Origin: Chlamydiota bacterium
Lineage (GTDB): Bacteria; Chlamydiota; Chlamydiia; Chlamydiales; 2-12-FULL-49-11
Reading direction: 5' to 3'
NCBI GenBank assembly: GCA_947478685.1
Contig: CANJWO010000006.1
Location: 1-56,061 of the forward strand
Length of the DNA stretch: 56,061 nt
Part shown: positions 17,616-26,099 of the stretch, in pieces
Numbering within the stretch: the first letter of the stretch is position 1
Layout of the letters: every line of letters begins with the position of its first letter
Position numbers and translations under genes: made by a program
The notes under the pieces: generated by a model
Told to the model about the DNA's origin: nothing
Database searches by the model: none
What the model saw: only the letters and a program-made list of their open reading frames with translations

Positions 17616-19129
17616 TCAGAAGCAAGGAGGACTGCTTCTGTATTTTTGGGAGCTTTAGTTGTATATGCGAAAAGGATAACAAATGAGAGGATGAAGACAA
17701 TGATTGCCATGAGGTGAAAAACTTCATTTATGGCAATTACAGAGGCTTGCCTTTCGATCAATAGATCCGCAAGAGGGAGAGAGCCTATCTGTTCAATATA
17801 ATCTCTAGAACCCTCTTTAAAATCATTTATCTCACCAATCAAATTAGAGTGCTGGTGTATCTGTCTTCTTAAATAAAGGGTTGGATAGAGTGAGGCGCCA
17901 ATACCACCTGAAACACCCCGAACTAAGTGAAAAATACCAAGACCGCTTGCTAGCTTTTCCTCAGGAAGTGATAGTGCTGCCATACTCATCATTGGAGTGA
18001 GCCAAAAACCAATTCCAATACCGAGGATAAACCTAGAGAGCATTATGTGATATCGATCAATCTCTGCTGGAAAATAGCGAACATATTCACTTGAAATGGC
18101 TATTATTAGAAACCCTATCACCATAGGCAAAATAGGACCTGTTTTATTTAATATTTTTGCTACTCCAAGAGAGACAATTATCGATCCCACACCAATTGGA
18201 GCAACAGCTACACCGGCAGCAAGGGCATTATAACCCATCTGAGTTTGAAGCCAAAGGGGAATTAAAACGATACTGCCGAAATACATTGAATATGAGAAAA
18301 AGATAATAATATTGGCGATTGCAAAATTGCGAATCCGCAGTAGTGAAAGTTCTAAAATAGCTTTTTTATTATATAGACTCCAAAGGATGAGATAAAAAAT
18401 CCCTAAGAAAGCCAAAATTGCTGCGATCCATATTTTTTCTGATCCAAACCAATCCCAATCCTGCCCCTTATCTAAGAAAATTTGCAAAGCGGTCATCCCT
18501 ATTAACAGAAACGAAAATCCAATGAAGTCGACTTTTTTCTTCAAATCCACCTTATTCAAAGGTTTTAAAATAATTAAAATTGCGCTTGAGCAAAAAATGC
18601 CTATTGGTAAATTGATATAAAAAATCCATCGCCAGTTCCAATAGATGCAAAAATAACCACCGACAATAGGTCCAAAAACTGGTGCCACTAAGACGACCAT
18701 TGCATAAATAGCTAAGACAAATTGGATCCTTTTTTTCGGCTGAATAACAACCAAAAGCCCTTGAGAAAGAGGTATTAAAGGACCTGCTGCAGCACCCTGC
18801 AAAAACCTAAACACAACAAGCGATAAAAGAGATGGGGCTCCGCCACAAAAGAGGGAGAAAATGGTAAACAAAAAGATCGATAAACTGAGAGTCCGAATCA
18901 TACCAAACCGCTCAGAAAAATAGCTGGTCATTGGAATAAAGATAGCATTTCCTACCGCAAAAGAGGTAATCACATAAGTCCCTTCACTTACGCCAGATGC
19001 GAGCCCACCTGCAATATAGGGAACCGCCACATTTGCAATCGTATAGTCGAGAACAAAAAGAAAGGCGCCCAAAATGAGTGCCATCGTAGCAACAAACTGC
19101 GCTAAGCGGCTAAATTGGACTTCTTCCAT
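17612..19129 (-). CDS. emrB: DHA2-family MFS efflux pump (EmrB-like)
   Basis: Inner-membrane drug:proton antiporter of the 14-helix DHA2 family, 505 residues. The family pattern is visible in LDYTIANVAVPYIAGGL (helix 1), TSYFSERFGMIR (helix 2-3 loop) and GPIVGGYFCIYWNWRWIFYINLPIG (helices 5-6). It is the third gene of a set running outer-membrane factor, fusion protein, pump, and its start overlaps the fusion gene by 28 bases. Together they should form a tripartite pump that moves toxic compounds across both membranes. Stop codons of this gene and the convergent channel-like gene interlock (CTAA). Confidence 0.9.
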   Translation of the reverse strand: MEEVQFSRLAQFVATMALILGAFLFVLDYTIANVAVPYIAGGLASGVSEGTYVITSFAVGNAIFIPMTSYFSERFGMIRTLSLSIFLFTIFSLFCGGAPSLLSLVVFRFLQGAAAGPLIPLSQGLLVVIQPKKRIQFVLAIYAMVVLVAPVFGPIVGGYFCIYWNWRWIFYINLPIGIFCSSAILIILKPLNKVDLKKKVDFIGFSFLLIGMTALQIFLDKGQDWDWFGSEKIWIAAILAFLGIFYLILWSLYNKKAILELSLLRIRNFAIANIIIFFSYSMYFGSIVLIPLWLQTQMGYNALAAGVAVAPIGVGSIIVSLGVAKILNKTGPILPMVIGFLIIAISSEYVRYFPAEIDRYHIMLSRFILGIGIGFWLTPMMSMAALSLPEEKLASGLGIFHLVRGVSGGIGASLYPTLYLRRQIHQHSNLIGEINDFKEGSRDYIEQIGSLPLADLLIERQASVIAINEVFHLMAIIVFILSFVILFAYTTKAPKNTEAVLLASD

Positions 19130-20262
19130 TCTAACCCTAATTCAAATGACTGATTCTGATTTAAAATTTCCTGGATGATATTTTCAGACCCATCTATTTG
19201 AGAATAAAAGATATCTGTGTGATATATCGACTTGTCTGTACTCATGTTTGGTACACGACTCCCTTCTGTATCGTGCACATCGATAGAGACATTCATAGAG
19301 AGCCCTAGTCTTAAAGGATTTTTCTTTAGTTGATCTTGATTAAGTGAGACCCTAACAGGAATTCTTTGAACAATTTTGATCCAATTTCCAGTTGCATTTT
19401 GAGGAGGCAGGGGAGAAAAAACGGCGCCACTACCGATTCCAATTCCAATTACCTCCCCTTTATAGATAACTCCTGCGCCGTATATATCTGATGTAATCGT
19501 TGCAGGTTGGCCTATCCGAATTTCCGATAGCTCAACCTCTTTAAAATTTGCATCTACCCACATCTGATTTAAAGGAATCACCGCAAGAAGTGGGAGCTGT
19601 CTCACAATTGATTGCCCTACTTGCACTTTTCTTAAAGCAACTATCCCTGTAACAGGAGATCTGAGTGTACATCTTTGTAAATTTACATAGGCCTCTCTAA
19701 GATCTGATTTTGCTTTTTCAACAATAGGATGGGTAGCAACAGTGGTGTTTTGAACTTCAGTAAGTCCTTTCATAAGATTGTATTTTGCTGCTGTAAGGTT
19801 TGCTTTTGATGCAATATATTCAGCCTCTGCTAAAATATATTCCTCTTCTGAGACCGCCCCACTCTCTATAACCTCTCTCCGATTTACATATCTAGTCTCA
19901 GTTTCAACTACTCTTGCTCCAGCTTTTTCATACTCACTTGCAAGAACATATACAGTTTCAAATAACTTTGTTACTTCGCGAACTCGTTCTGCAAGACATG
20001 ATTTTGCCCGTTCAAAAGAAATCATTCGATCAGTTGGATCGAGCTCAACTAGAATTTGACCTTCTTCAACTAGCTCCGTATCATCTGCATGAATAGAGAC
20101 AACATATCCATCAATTTGAGAAGTTAATCTTACCTGATTCCCTTGAACATAGGAGTCATCTGTCGATTTTTCAAATCTCCCCCAAAAAGCCCACCAAAGG
20201 AATACAATCAGAGCTATACCTATAAAAATCGCACCTGTAACTACAAACCATTTTTTATTCAC
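19102..20262 (-). CDS. emrA: Membrane-fusion protein of efflux pump (EmrA/HlyD-like)
   Basis: Periplasmic adaptor linking the EmrB-like pump to the outer-membrane factor. I chose the GTG at 20262 because GGAGGGGG lies eight bases upstream; a TTG at 20280 would add six residues. The protein (386 residues) has one N-terminal membrane helix (VVTGAIFIGIALIVFLWWAFW), a first lipoyl half (QIDGYVVSIHADDTELVEEGQILVELD), a helical hairpin, and the second lipoyl half and beta-barrel from LRSPVTGIVALRKVQVG onward. The C-terminal 50 residues after the barrel are unusual and Asn/Gln/Ser-rich. It overlaps both neighbours. Confidence 0.9.
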   Translation of the reverse strand: MNKKWFVVTGAIFIGIALIVFLWWAFWGRFEKSTDDSYVQGNQVRLTSQIDGYVVSIHADDTELVEEGQILVELDPTDRMISFERAKSCLAERVREVTKLFETVYVLASEYEKAGARVVETETRYVNRREVIESGAVSEEEYILAEAEYIASKANLTAAKYNLMKGLTEVQNTTVATHPIVEKAKSDLREAYVNLQRCTLRSPVTGIVALRKVQVGQSIVRQLPLLAVIPLNQMWVDANFKEVELSEIRIGQPATITSDIYGAGVIYKGEVIGIGIGSGAVFSPLPPQNATGNWIKIVQRIPVRVSLNQDQLKKNPLRLGLSMNVSIDVHDTEGSRVPNMSTDKSIYHTDIFYSQIDGSENIIQEILNQNQSFELGLEWKKSNLAA

Positions 20263-21679
20263 GGTTGTATCCCCCTCCAAGAGCTCTAATTAACAATATA
20301 ATGGATTCGTATTTAATTCTCTCAAGCTCAATTTGATGCATCTCCACCATTAAATATTTTTCCTTTGCTTGAAGGAGCTTGTATAAAGAATCAATCCCCT
20401 GTTTATATTTAATATCTGTTAATTGAGAGATCTCTTTAGAAAATCCACTCTTTGTATTTTGAAAGTTTAATTGCTCATTCACAGAAATTAGTCGATTGAT
20501 ACTCCTTACAACTTCATTTGCGGCCCTAAGTATCGAATCATTATAGTCATAAACCGCAGCTTCATGGAGAGCTAGTTTCTCTTTTAAATTAGCCCTCAAT
20601 TTTCCACCCTGAAAAATTGGTAATTGGATCAAGGGAAAAAGTGTTGGCATAAATGATTGCCCACTAAAAAGCCTATTAAAATCAAGATCTTGAAATGCTA
20701 ATAACCCAGCTAAGTTTACACTTGGATAAAATTGACTAACTGCCGCACCAACAAGATTGGCCGATTTCTTTACTCTAGCCATTTGAGCCGCAAGATCTGC
20801 TCTCCTCGCTAACAAATTCAGTCCAATCTCTTTAGGAATCTCGAATGGGATATAGTTCACTTTCCATTTAAATCCAAATTCTAAATCTTGAGCTGGATTC
20901 TGCCCGATCAATGTAAGAAACGAACTTTTATGAAGATCAAGCTCCTCTTTTAAAGCTGAAAAACCCTCCTGTAAAAAGAGAACCTCTTGCTTCATCTGAT
21001 CAACATCTATCAGGTTAGCAATCCTATATGTATCCCTTAAAATGGTAAGCTCTAATTGTTTTGACCGATTTTCTAAAAGTTCAGACATTACTTGTAATTT
21101 AGCAGCAGCTGCTTGCAAACTGAAATATCCAATTGCAACTGAGGTGCTTAAAACGATCTTAGCTTGCGCAAAAAGAGCCTCTTGAGTTTGCACTTCACCT
21201 AAAGCTGCTAAAAATAGTTTCTTATTTTTACCCCAAAAATCAAATTCGTAAGTAAAATCAAACCCAACTGTATAGAAATGGAAATTCGGATCAAGACTTG
21301 GCAATGCTTTTTGTGCATCCTTACTTAAATAGATCCAAATTAAATTGAAAAGGGCATTAACTTTAGGAAAGAGTTTTGATTTAACTACATCAGATTCTCC
21401 CTTAACAGCCATTACCCTCGCTTGAACGCTTTGCAAAGAGGGATTGTCTCTAATAGCCTTTTCTATTACCTTAGATAGCTCACAATCTTGAAAATCGTCC
21501 CACCAATTCTTCTCTGGCCAATCACCACAGACAAATAATCCTTTTTCATTTAGAGCCTCTTTTCTCGTTCCTTCTAAATCAATCCCCTTCATAGGTAGAG
21601 CTCCATGATCATTCTTGCCCATGTTTGCACACGAACTTAATCCCAAAAGGAGAAAAGAAAAAGAGATTATGACGCGCAT
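20255..21679 (-). CDS. Outer-membrane efflux lipoprotein (TolC/NodT family)
   Basis: Outer-membrane channel of the tripartite pump. The 474-residue protein has a lipoprotein signal (MRVIISFSFLLLGLSSC, lipid Cys 17) and two repeated helical OEP domains. The family opening WWDDFQDCELSKVIEKAIRDNPSL and the second-repeat segment GLNLLARRADLAAQMARVKKSANLVGAAVSQFYPSV are clear. It is first in the operon, so the whole efflux set is probably transcribed from a promoter above 21679. NodT-type lipoproteins are normal partners of EmrA-type adaptors. Confidence 0.9.
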   Translation of the reverse strand: MRVIISFSFLLLGLSSCANMGKNDHGALPMKGIDLEGTRKEALNEKGLFVCGDWPEKNWWDDFQDCELSKVIEKAIRDNPSLQSVQARVMAVKGESDVVKSKLFPKVNALFNLIWIYLSKDAQKALPSLDPNFHFYTVGFDFTYEFDFWGKNKKLFLAALGEVQTQEALFAQAKIVLSTSVAIGYFSLQAAAAKLQVMSELLENRSKQLELTILRDTYRIANLIDVDQMKQEVLFLQEGFSALKEELDLHKSSFLTLIGQNPAQDLEFGFKWKVNYIPFEIPKEIGLNLLARRADLAAQMARVKKSANLVGAAVSQFYPSVNLAGLLAFQDLDFNRLFSGQSFMPTLFPLIQLPIFQGGKLRANLKEKLALHEAAVYDYNDSILRAANEVVRSINRLISVNEQLNFQNTKSGFSKEISQLTDIKYKQGIDSLYKLLQAKEKYLMVEMHQIELERIKYESIILLIRALGGGYNRE

Positions 21680-21730
21680 AATCTCTTCATAATAAAAATC
21701 AGCTATTAACGCAACTTGCGTTATTAATTT

Positions 21731-22039
21731 CTATTTTTTAAAATGCTTTGCAATACTGGCAGTAAATGCCTCTTTAGTCATATAACCAACTTCTCTAGCA
21801 ATTTCCACTCCATCTTTCCAAAACAATGTTGTAGGAAATCCGTTGATATTATACTGTTTAGGAAACTCAACCTCTTCTACAATATCGACTCTAGTAAATG
21901 TATACTGTTTGCCATGCTCTTGTGCAACCTCTTCAAATATTGGCTTAAATTTTGTACAATATCCACACCAAGCTGCTCCCGCAGTAACAATAACAAATTC
22001 TGACGAAGCTAAAACTTCTTTTAAACTCTCTTTTGACAT
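21731..22039 (-). CDS. Thioredoxin-like protein with CGYC active site
   Basis: Cytoplasmic thioredoxin-fold protein of 102 residues with no signal peptide. The redox motif is WCGYC, not the usual WCGPC; the cis-proline segment NGFPTTLFWKDG is intact. Replacing the proline tends to raise redox potential in this family, so it may act more as an oxidant or glutaredoxin-like reductant than a standard thioredoxin. A GGAG ribosome site lies a few bases before the ATG. It is downstream of, but on the same strand as, the trxB operon, separated by an orphan gene on the other strand. Confidence 0.85.
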   Translation of the reverse strand: MSKESLKEVLASSEFVIVTAGAAWCGYCTKFKPIFEEVAQEHGKQYTFTRVDIVEEVEFPKQYNINGFPTTLFWKDGVEIAREVGYMTKEAFTASIAKHFKK

Positions 22040-22203
22040 AACTAACTCCTATTTATATTTAATTATTTATTTTATATTTATTATTAATTTAACCTAAATA
22101 TATCACATAATATAAATTTTAACAGGCTGTAACTTATTAAAAGCATGACAAAAAAAACCTAATCTACTTAGACTGAATATAGTTTTAACATAAGGAGATA
22201 ATA

Positions 22204-22512
22204 ATGACGCCAGTACAAAGAGAATTATTAACAGCACCCATGCCAACATGGTGTAGAGCGTTTACAGCTTTCACTTCGTTTTTTTCACAAGATACGGCAG
22301 ACGCTAGACCAGTTGCAGCGCAGGTAGCAACAGCTGCACTTAGCCAATGTACAGACATAGTTATTCACAGTAGTATGGCTCCGCGCATTGTTCACCTATT
22401 CTGCAGCGATGCATTCACAGAAAATGGAGAACAAGCCCCTCTTTTTGCAGCCCCTGCTCCTGCCGCTCGTGAAATTGCACAAGTCTATTTTCATAGAAGA
22501 GACTACTTATAA
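22204..22512 (+). CDS. Small Ala-rich protein of unknown function
   Basis: I recognise no family. The gene is well formed: AAGGAG six bases before the ATG, 102 codons, and a strong hairpin terminator right after the stop. The protein is Ala-, Thr- and Pro-rich (APLFAAPAPAAREIAQ), with three Cys and a central helix (VAAQVATAALSQ), unlike the Lys/Ile-rich proteins around it. It has no clear signal peptide. Its isolated position as a single-gene unit between two thioredoxin genes of opposite strand, and its higher GC, suggest a lineage-specific or acquired gene. Confidence 0.65.
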   Translation: MTPVQRELLTAPMPTWCRAFTAFTSFFSQDTADARPVAAQVATAALSQCTDIVIHSSMAPRIVHLFCSDAFTENGEQAPLFAAPAPAAREIAQVYFHRRDYL

Positions 22513-22528
22513 TAAATTTTATTAATCT

Positions 22529-22562
22529 AACCCCCAATCTAACCTAAGTTGGGGGTTTTTTA
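22529..22562 (+). terminator. Rho-independent terminator
   Basis: AACCCCCAA pairs with TTGGGGGTT across an 11-base loop and runs into six T residues. This is the best intrinsic terminator in the window; it ends the small Ala-rich gene and may also serve the convergent thioredoxin gene. Confidence 0.9.
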
Positions 22563-22564
22563 AC

Positions 22565-22921
22565 TTATGACGAACTAACAAAATGTTTATTGATTTTAGA
22601 GATAAAAGTCGATTCGCTCATACCGCCTACTTCGCGTCCAACTATGGCTCCTTTTTTGAAAAACAGAATCGTTGGGACTGAAGAGACTTTGTAAGTTTTA
22701 GAGAGTTCTTTCCCATCTTTATCGATATTCATTTTTTCAAATCGGTATTTTGAACTTAGCTCTGTTTTAACTTTATCAAATACGGGACCGAACTGTTTGC
22801 ATGGACCGCACCAGTCGGCATAGAAATCGATGATAAGATATTCTGTAGAGGCGATCTCTGCTTCTGATATTTCTGCACTTAAAATCCCAAAACTGAGTAA
22901 CATTATGATTAGATATTTCAT
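22565..22921 (-). CDS. Exported thioredoxin
   Basis: Thioredoxin-fold protein of 118 residues with an N-terminal hydrophobic leader (MKYLIIMLLSFGILSAEIS), followed directly by a canonical domain: DFYADWCGPCKQFGPVF, DKDGKELSKTYKVSSVPTILFFKKG. The standard CGPC site suggests a reductase. The ATG overlaps the thioredoxin reductase stop by four bases, so the two are coupled. The leader predicts a periplasmic or membrane-anchored protein, which is odd for a substrate of a cytoplasmic reductase. Confidence 0.85.
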   Translation of the reverse strand: MKYLIIMLLSFGILSAEISEAEIASTEYLIIDFYADWCGPCKQFGPVFDKVKTELSSKYRFEKMNIDKDGKELSKTYKVSSVPTILFFKKGAIVGREVGGMSESTFISKINKHFVSSS

Positions 22922-23904
22922 TTTCTCCCCTTTTGTTTTTGTATGAAATTGTAAGCATCGATTGCTGCCATACTGCCACTACCTGCTGCTGTGATTGCTT
23001 GACGATACTTAGGATCGGCAACATCTCCGGCTGCAAACACCCCATCAATAGTTGTTTCCGTAGTGTGTGGTTTTGTTATAACATAACCAGTCTCATCAAG
23101 CTCTAATTTACCTTTAAATAACTGAGTATTAGGAGAATGCCCAATTGCAATAAAGACTCCGTCACACGGAAAAAACTTTAACTGCTTTGTGATGGTATCT
23201 AAAAGGGTAACTCCGGTCACTTTTTCATTGATTGGGTCTTTGATCTCTTCAATAGTAGCATTCCAAACAAATTCTATTTTTTTATTAGCATAGACTTGAT
23301 TTTGGAGATAAGGCGATGCTCTTAAGTTCTCTTTTCTATTAATAATGGTAACTTTGGTGGCATAATTTGCAAGATAGAGGGCATCTTCTAAGGCCGAGTC
23401 TCCTCCACCAATTACTACAACCTCTTTACCTACAAAAAACGGGGCATCACAGAGTGCACATGAATTGACCCCTTTTCCAATCAAAGCAGCTTCTGAAGGT
23501 AGCTCAAGCCATTTTGTAGATGCACCAGAAGCGATAATAACTGCTTTAGAAGTGATCTCTTTTCCCCCTTCTAACTTCAATACAAAAGGCTGTTTTGTCA
23601 TATCGACGCTTTCAACTTTTGCACTTTGTATCTTTGCTCCAAATTTCAGTGCCTGCTTACGCATATTCATACCTAGCTCTTCCCCACTAATGCCATCTGG
23701 AAAGCCTGGAAAATTGTCTACCTTGTAAGAGAGTGTAATTTGTCCACCCGTCTCATCTCCCTCTATCACTAAAGTTGAAAGGCCCGATCTTGCTGCATAA
23801 ATTGCAGCGGTCATCCCTGCAGGTCCGGACCCCATAATAACTACATCTTCTTCGTGCGGGACTTTACTTACCAAGGCAACTGATATAAGTAATATATGCA
23901 TCAT
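22918..23904 (-). CDS. trxB: Thioredoxin reductase
   Basis: NADPH- and FAD-dependent reductase of thioredoxin. The family start is at VVIMGSGPAGMTAAIYAARSG (FAD-binding), the redox centre is CALC in NSCALCDAPFF, the NADPH motif is VVIGGGDSALEDALYL, and the FAD-closing motif is GVFAAGDVADPKYRQAITAAGSG. I place the start at 23904, where ATG overlaps the ddl stop as ATGA; the frame is open further up but that part lies inside ddl. This gives about 328 residues and leaves about 16 hydrophobic residues (MMHILLISVALVSKV) before the FAD domain, which ordinary TrxB lacks. Confidence 0.92.
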   Translation of the reverse strand: MMHILLISVALVSKVPHEEDVVIMGSGPAGMTAAIYAARSGLSTLVIEGDETGGQITLSYKVDNFPGFPDGISGEELGMNMRKQALKFGAKIQSAKVESVDMTKQPFVLKLEGGKEITSKAVIIASGASTKWLELPSEAALIGKGVNSCALCDAPFFVGKEVVVIGGGDSALEDALYLANYATKVTIINRKENLRASPYLQNQVYANKKIEFVWNATIEEIKDPINEKVTGVTLLDTITKQLKFFPCDGVFIAIGHSPNTQLFKGKLELDETGYVITKPHTTETTIDGVFAAGDVADPKYRQAITAAGSGSMAAIDAYNFIQKQKGRK

Positions 23905-24908
23905 ATTGAGACACTTAATAGATTTTTTCTCATAGATTTTTCTAGTGCAAGAGTAATCAATCTCTGGATAAGTTCTGCGTAGGGAATTCCCGAAACTTCC
24001 CACATTTTTGGATAGAGGCTAATACTTGTAAAACCAGGGATAGTATTGAGTTCATTCAAATAAATATTTTCATATTGATCCATAAAGAAATCGACCCTAG
24101 CCATACCCTCACAACAAAGAAGTTCAAAAACTTTTATAGCCATCTCTTGGATCTCTTTTATCTTCTGTGGTGAGAGTTTTGCAGGGAGGATAAACTTAGC
24201 TCCTTCAGGATCTAAATATTTATTTTCATACGAATAGACCCCCCCTTTTGGAACTATTTCACCAGGTAAGGATGCAATCGGTGCCTCTAATCCCAAGACA
24301 GAACATTCTATCTCTCTACCATAAATGGTCTCTTCAATAATTATTTTAGCATCAAAAGAGAAGGCAAGGTCGACACTCGATTCAAATTCTACAAAGGAAT
24401 TAACCTTCGTCAGGCCTACAGAAGAACCCATTGTAACAGGCTTTACAAAAAATGGGAGCCCTAACCTTTCTACAACTTCCTCAAAATCAGGTTTTCTCTT
24501 ATAAACCAAAAAATCGGCTATCCGAATTTTAGCATCTCGGAGCAATCTCTTTGTTACATCTTTGTCTAAGCCTATACATGAACCTAAAACTGATGCACCC
24601 ACATAAGGAATCCCGGCAATCTCGAGCATTCCCTGAATCGTCCCATCTTCCCCAAATGGGCCATGAAGGACTGGAAAAACAACATCCAAGTTTTTTAAAA
24701 CATCCGAGCAAGCTTCAATAAACGGCCTCCCTCCTTGCAGCGCAAGAGTATCATCCGACCTACACCAAAGCCCCTCTTTATCAATCCCTATCGGAACAAC
24801 TTCATACCTTGTCCTATCAATTGCATCAATAACACTCCTCGCCGATCGAAGCGATACTTCATGCTCTCCCGACTTGCCACCAAATAAAACACCAATTCTC
24901 ATATCCAC
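23901..24908 (-). CDS. ddl: D-alanine–D-alanine ligase, free-standing
   Basis: ATP-grasp ligase making D-Ala-D-Ala for peptidoglycan. The 335-residue protein has the N-terminal GVLFGGKSGEHEVSLRSA motif, the HGPFGEDGTIQG loop, the ATP-grasp region (FFVKPVTMGSSVGLTKV) and the metal-binding end (YLNELNTIPGFTSISLYP). Length is that of a stand-alone Ddl. In Chlamydiaceae Ddl is the C-terminal part of a MurC fusion; here it is unfused and heads an operon with trxB and the exported thioredoxin. It is divergent from tsaC across 41 bases. Confidence 0.95.
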   Translation of the reverse strand: MDMRIGVLFGGKSGEHEVSLRSARSVIDAIDRTRYEVVPIGIDKEGLWCRSDDTLALQGGRPFIEACSDVLKNLDVVFPVLHGPFGEDGTIQGMLEIAGIPYVGASVLGSCIGLDKDVTKRLLRDAKIRIADFLVYKRKPDFEEVVERLGLPFFVKPVTMGSSVGLTKVNSFVEFESSVDLAFSFDAKIIIEETIYGREIECSVLGLEAPIASLPGEIVPKGGVYSYENKYLDPEGAKFILPAKLSPQKIKEIQEMAIKVFELLCCEGMARVDFFMDQYENIYLNELNTIPGFTSISLYPKMWEVSGIPYAELIQRLITLALEKSMRKNLLSVSI

Positions 24909-24935
24909 ATTCTAGCAAAAAAAGGCTATTATCGC

Positions 24936-24941
24936 TATACT
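24936..24941 (+). promoter_or_regulatory. Candidate -10 box TATACT for tsaC
   Basis: TATACT lies eight bases before the tsaC ATG; the -35 (TAGCAA at 24913-24918) is poor. No ribosome site intervenes, so the transcript may be almost leaderless. Confidence 0.35.
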
Positions 24942-24949
24942 CTATTCGT

Positions 24950-25555
24950 ATGAAAATTTTGATAGATCGAGCTAGCCTGCTTTTACTAGACAATAAGGTT
25001 GTAGCAATCCCGACAGATACGATCTATGGCTTAGCTGTAGCTTATGATAAAAAAGAGGCTATTTGCGCCCTTTATGAACTTAAAAAACGGCCCTCTTCAA
25101 ATCCTCTGGTCCTTTTTGTCAAAGAGGCAAAAGATGTAGATCAATTTGTCTCTGAAATTCCTACCGGAGGAAAAGCTTTGATGGAAGCTTTTTGGCCGGG
25201 ACCCCTTACGCTAGTCCTACCCTCAAAAAGGTCATCAACAATCGCAATCCGGATACCTAATCACCCTCTTATTATCTCACTTTTAGAAAAAACAGGGCCC
25301 TTGTTTGTCACATCGGCAAATATTTCAGGAAACCCTCCTCTCAAATCAACTTCTGAAATCGAAACCACTTTTGGAACAAATTTTCCTGTTTTAGATGGAG
25401 AGCTACCTCAAGTAGGCTTAGCTTCTACTATCCTCTCGTTTGAAAATAATTTATGGCAAATCGATCGCCATGGCCCCATTTCTCCAGAAGATTTTTTTCC
25501 GATTTTGGGCTATGTTCCAAAAAATAAATTAACAATTACTCCCGTTTCAGATTAA
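24950..25555 (+). CDS. tsaC: Threonylcarbamoyl-AMP synthase (YrdC/Sua5 family)
   Basis: Makes threonylcarbamoyl-AMP from threonine, bicarbonate and ATP, the first step of t6A modification of ANN-decoding tRNAs. The 201-residue protein has the YrdC core: VVAIPTDTIYGLAV, LKKRPSSNPLVLFV, FWPGPLTLVLP, RIPNHP and TSANISGNPPL. There is no Sua5 C-terminal domain. The partner enzyme TsaD is encoded two genes downstream on the same strand, an understandable pairing. Confidence 0.93.
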   Translation: MKILIDRASLLLLDNKVVAIPTDTIYGLAVAYDKKEAICALYELKKRPSSNPLVLFVKEAKDVDQFVSEIPTGGKALMEAFWPGPLTLVLPSKRSSTIAIRIPNHPLIISLLEKTGPLFVTSANISGNPPLKSTSEIETTFGTNFPVLDGELPQVGLASTILSFENNLWQIDRHGPISPEDFFPILGYVPKNKLTITPVSD

Positions 25556-25586
25556 GATAAATTTTTAACTCTAAAGTAGGAAAAAT

Positions 25587-26012
25587 ATGCGCATAACAAA
25601 ACATAATGATAAAGTAAAAGTTCACTATACTGGCAAGCTAACTGATGGAACTATATTCGATTCATCTTTTGAAAGAGAGCCACTTATGGTCGAAATAGGC
25701 GCAGGCGAACTCATTGTTGGTTTTGAAAAAGCCCTCCTCGGAATGACCGAAGGGGAGAAAAAAGAGATCCATCTGCCACCACAAGAAGCCTACGGCGAAC
25801 ACCTAAAAGATCTCGTAAAAGTAGTTGAACGAAAATACTTCCCAAAAGACCTCGTCCCCCAAGAAGGGATGCAACTCCAACTCGGAGAAAATGAAGAGAC
25901 CACCATCGTCACCCTTGCCAAAGTAACCCCCGAACACATTACCCTCGACGCCAATCACCCCCTCGCCGGCAAAACCCTAACCTTCGAAATCCAACTCGTC
26001 GAAATCGTCTAA
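25587..26012 (+). CDS. FKBP-type peptidyl-prolyl isomerase (SlyD-like)
   Basis: Peptidyl-prolyl cis/trans isomerase of 141 residues. It shows VKVHYTGKLTDGTIFDSSFEREPL, then GFEKALLGMTEGEKKEIHLPPQEAYGE and, after an inserted chaperone-like flap, ITLDANHPLAGKTLTFEIQLVEIV, the typical SlyD arrangement. The His-rich SlyD tail is absent. AGGA lies a few bases before the ATG. The second half of the gene is extremely C-rich at third positions and a 13-bp hairpin follows the stop. Confidence 0.92.
   Translation: MRITKHNDKVKVHYTGKLTDGTIFDSSFEREPLMVEIGAGELIVGFEKALLGMTEGEKKEIHLPPQEAYGEHLKDLVKVVERKYFPKDLVPQEGMQLQLGENEETTIVTLAKVTPEHITLDANHPLAGKTLTFEIQLVEIV
25740..26012 (+). other. C-rich, G-poor 3' coding end
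   Basis: By hand count 25921-25980 holds 27 C and 7 G in 60 bases, against about 20% C in ordinary gene interiors of this window (for example 6061-6120). The shift begins abruptly around codon 50 of the FKBP gene. A Rho loading region or local sequence bias could cause it. Confidence 0.4.
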
Positions 26013-26035
26013 AACCCCTATCAACTCAAGCCTTT

Positions 26036-26065
26036 CTCACCTCTAAAGCATCCTTTAGAGGTGAG
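26036..26065. terminator. Perfect 13-bp hairpin after FKBP gene
   Basis: CTCACCTCTAAAG and its exact complement flank a CATC loop. The following bases (GACAATCTGTTATTC) are not a good U tract, so it may stabilise an mRNA end rather than terminate. Confidence 0.5.
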
Positions 26066-26099
26066 GACAATCTGTTATTCTAATCCTTTCGAATTCCAA

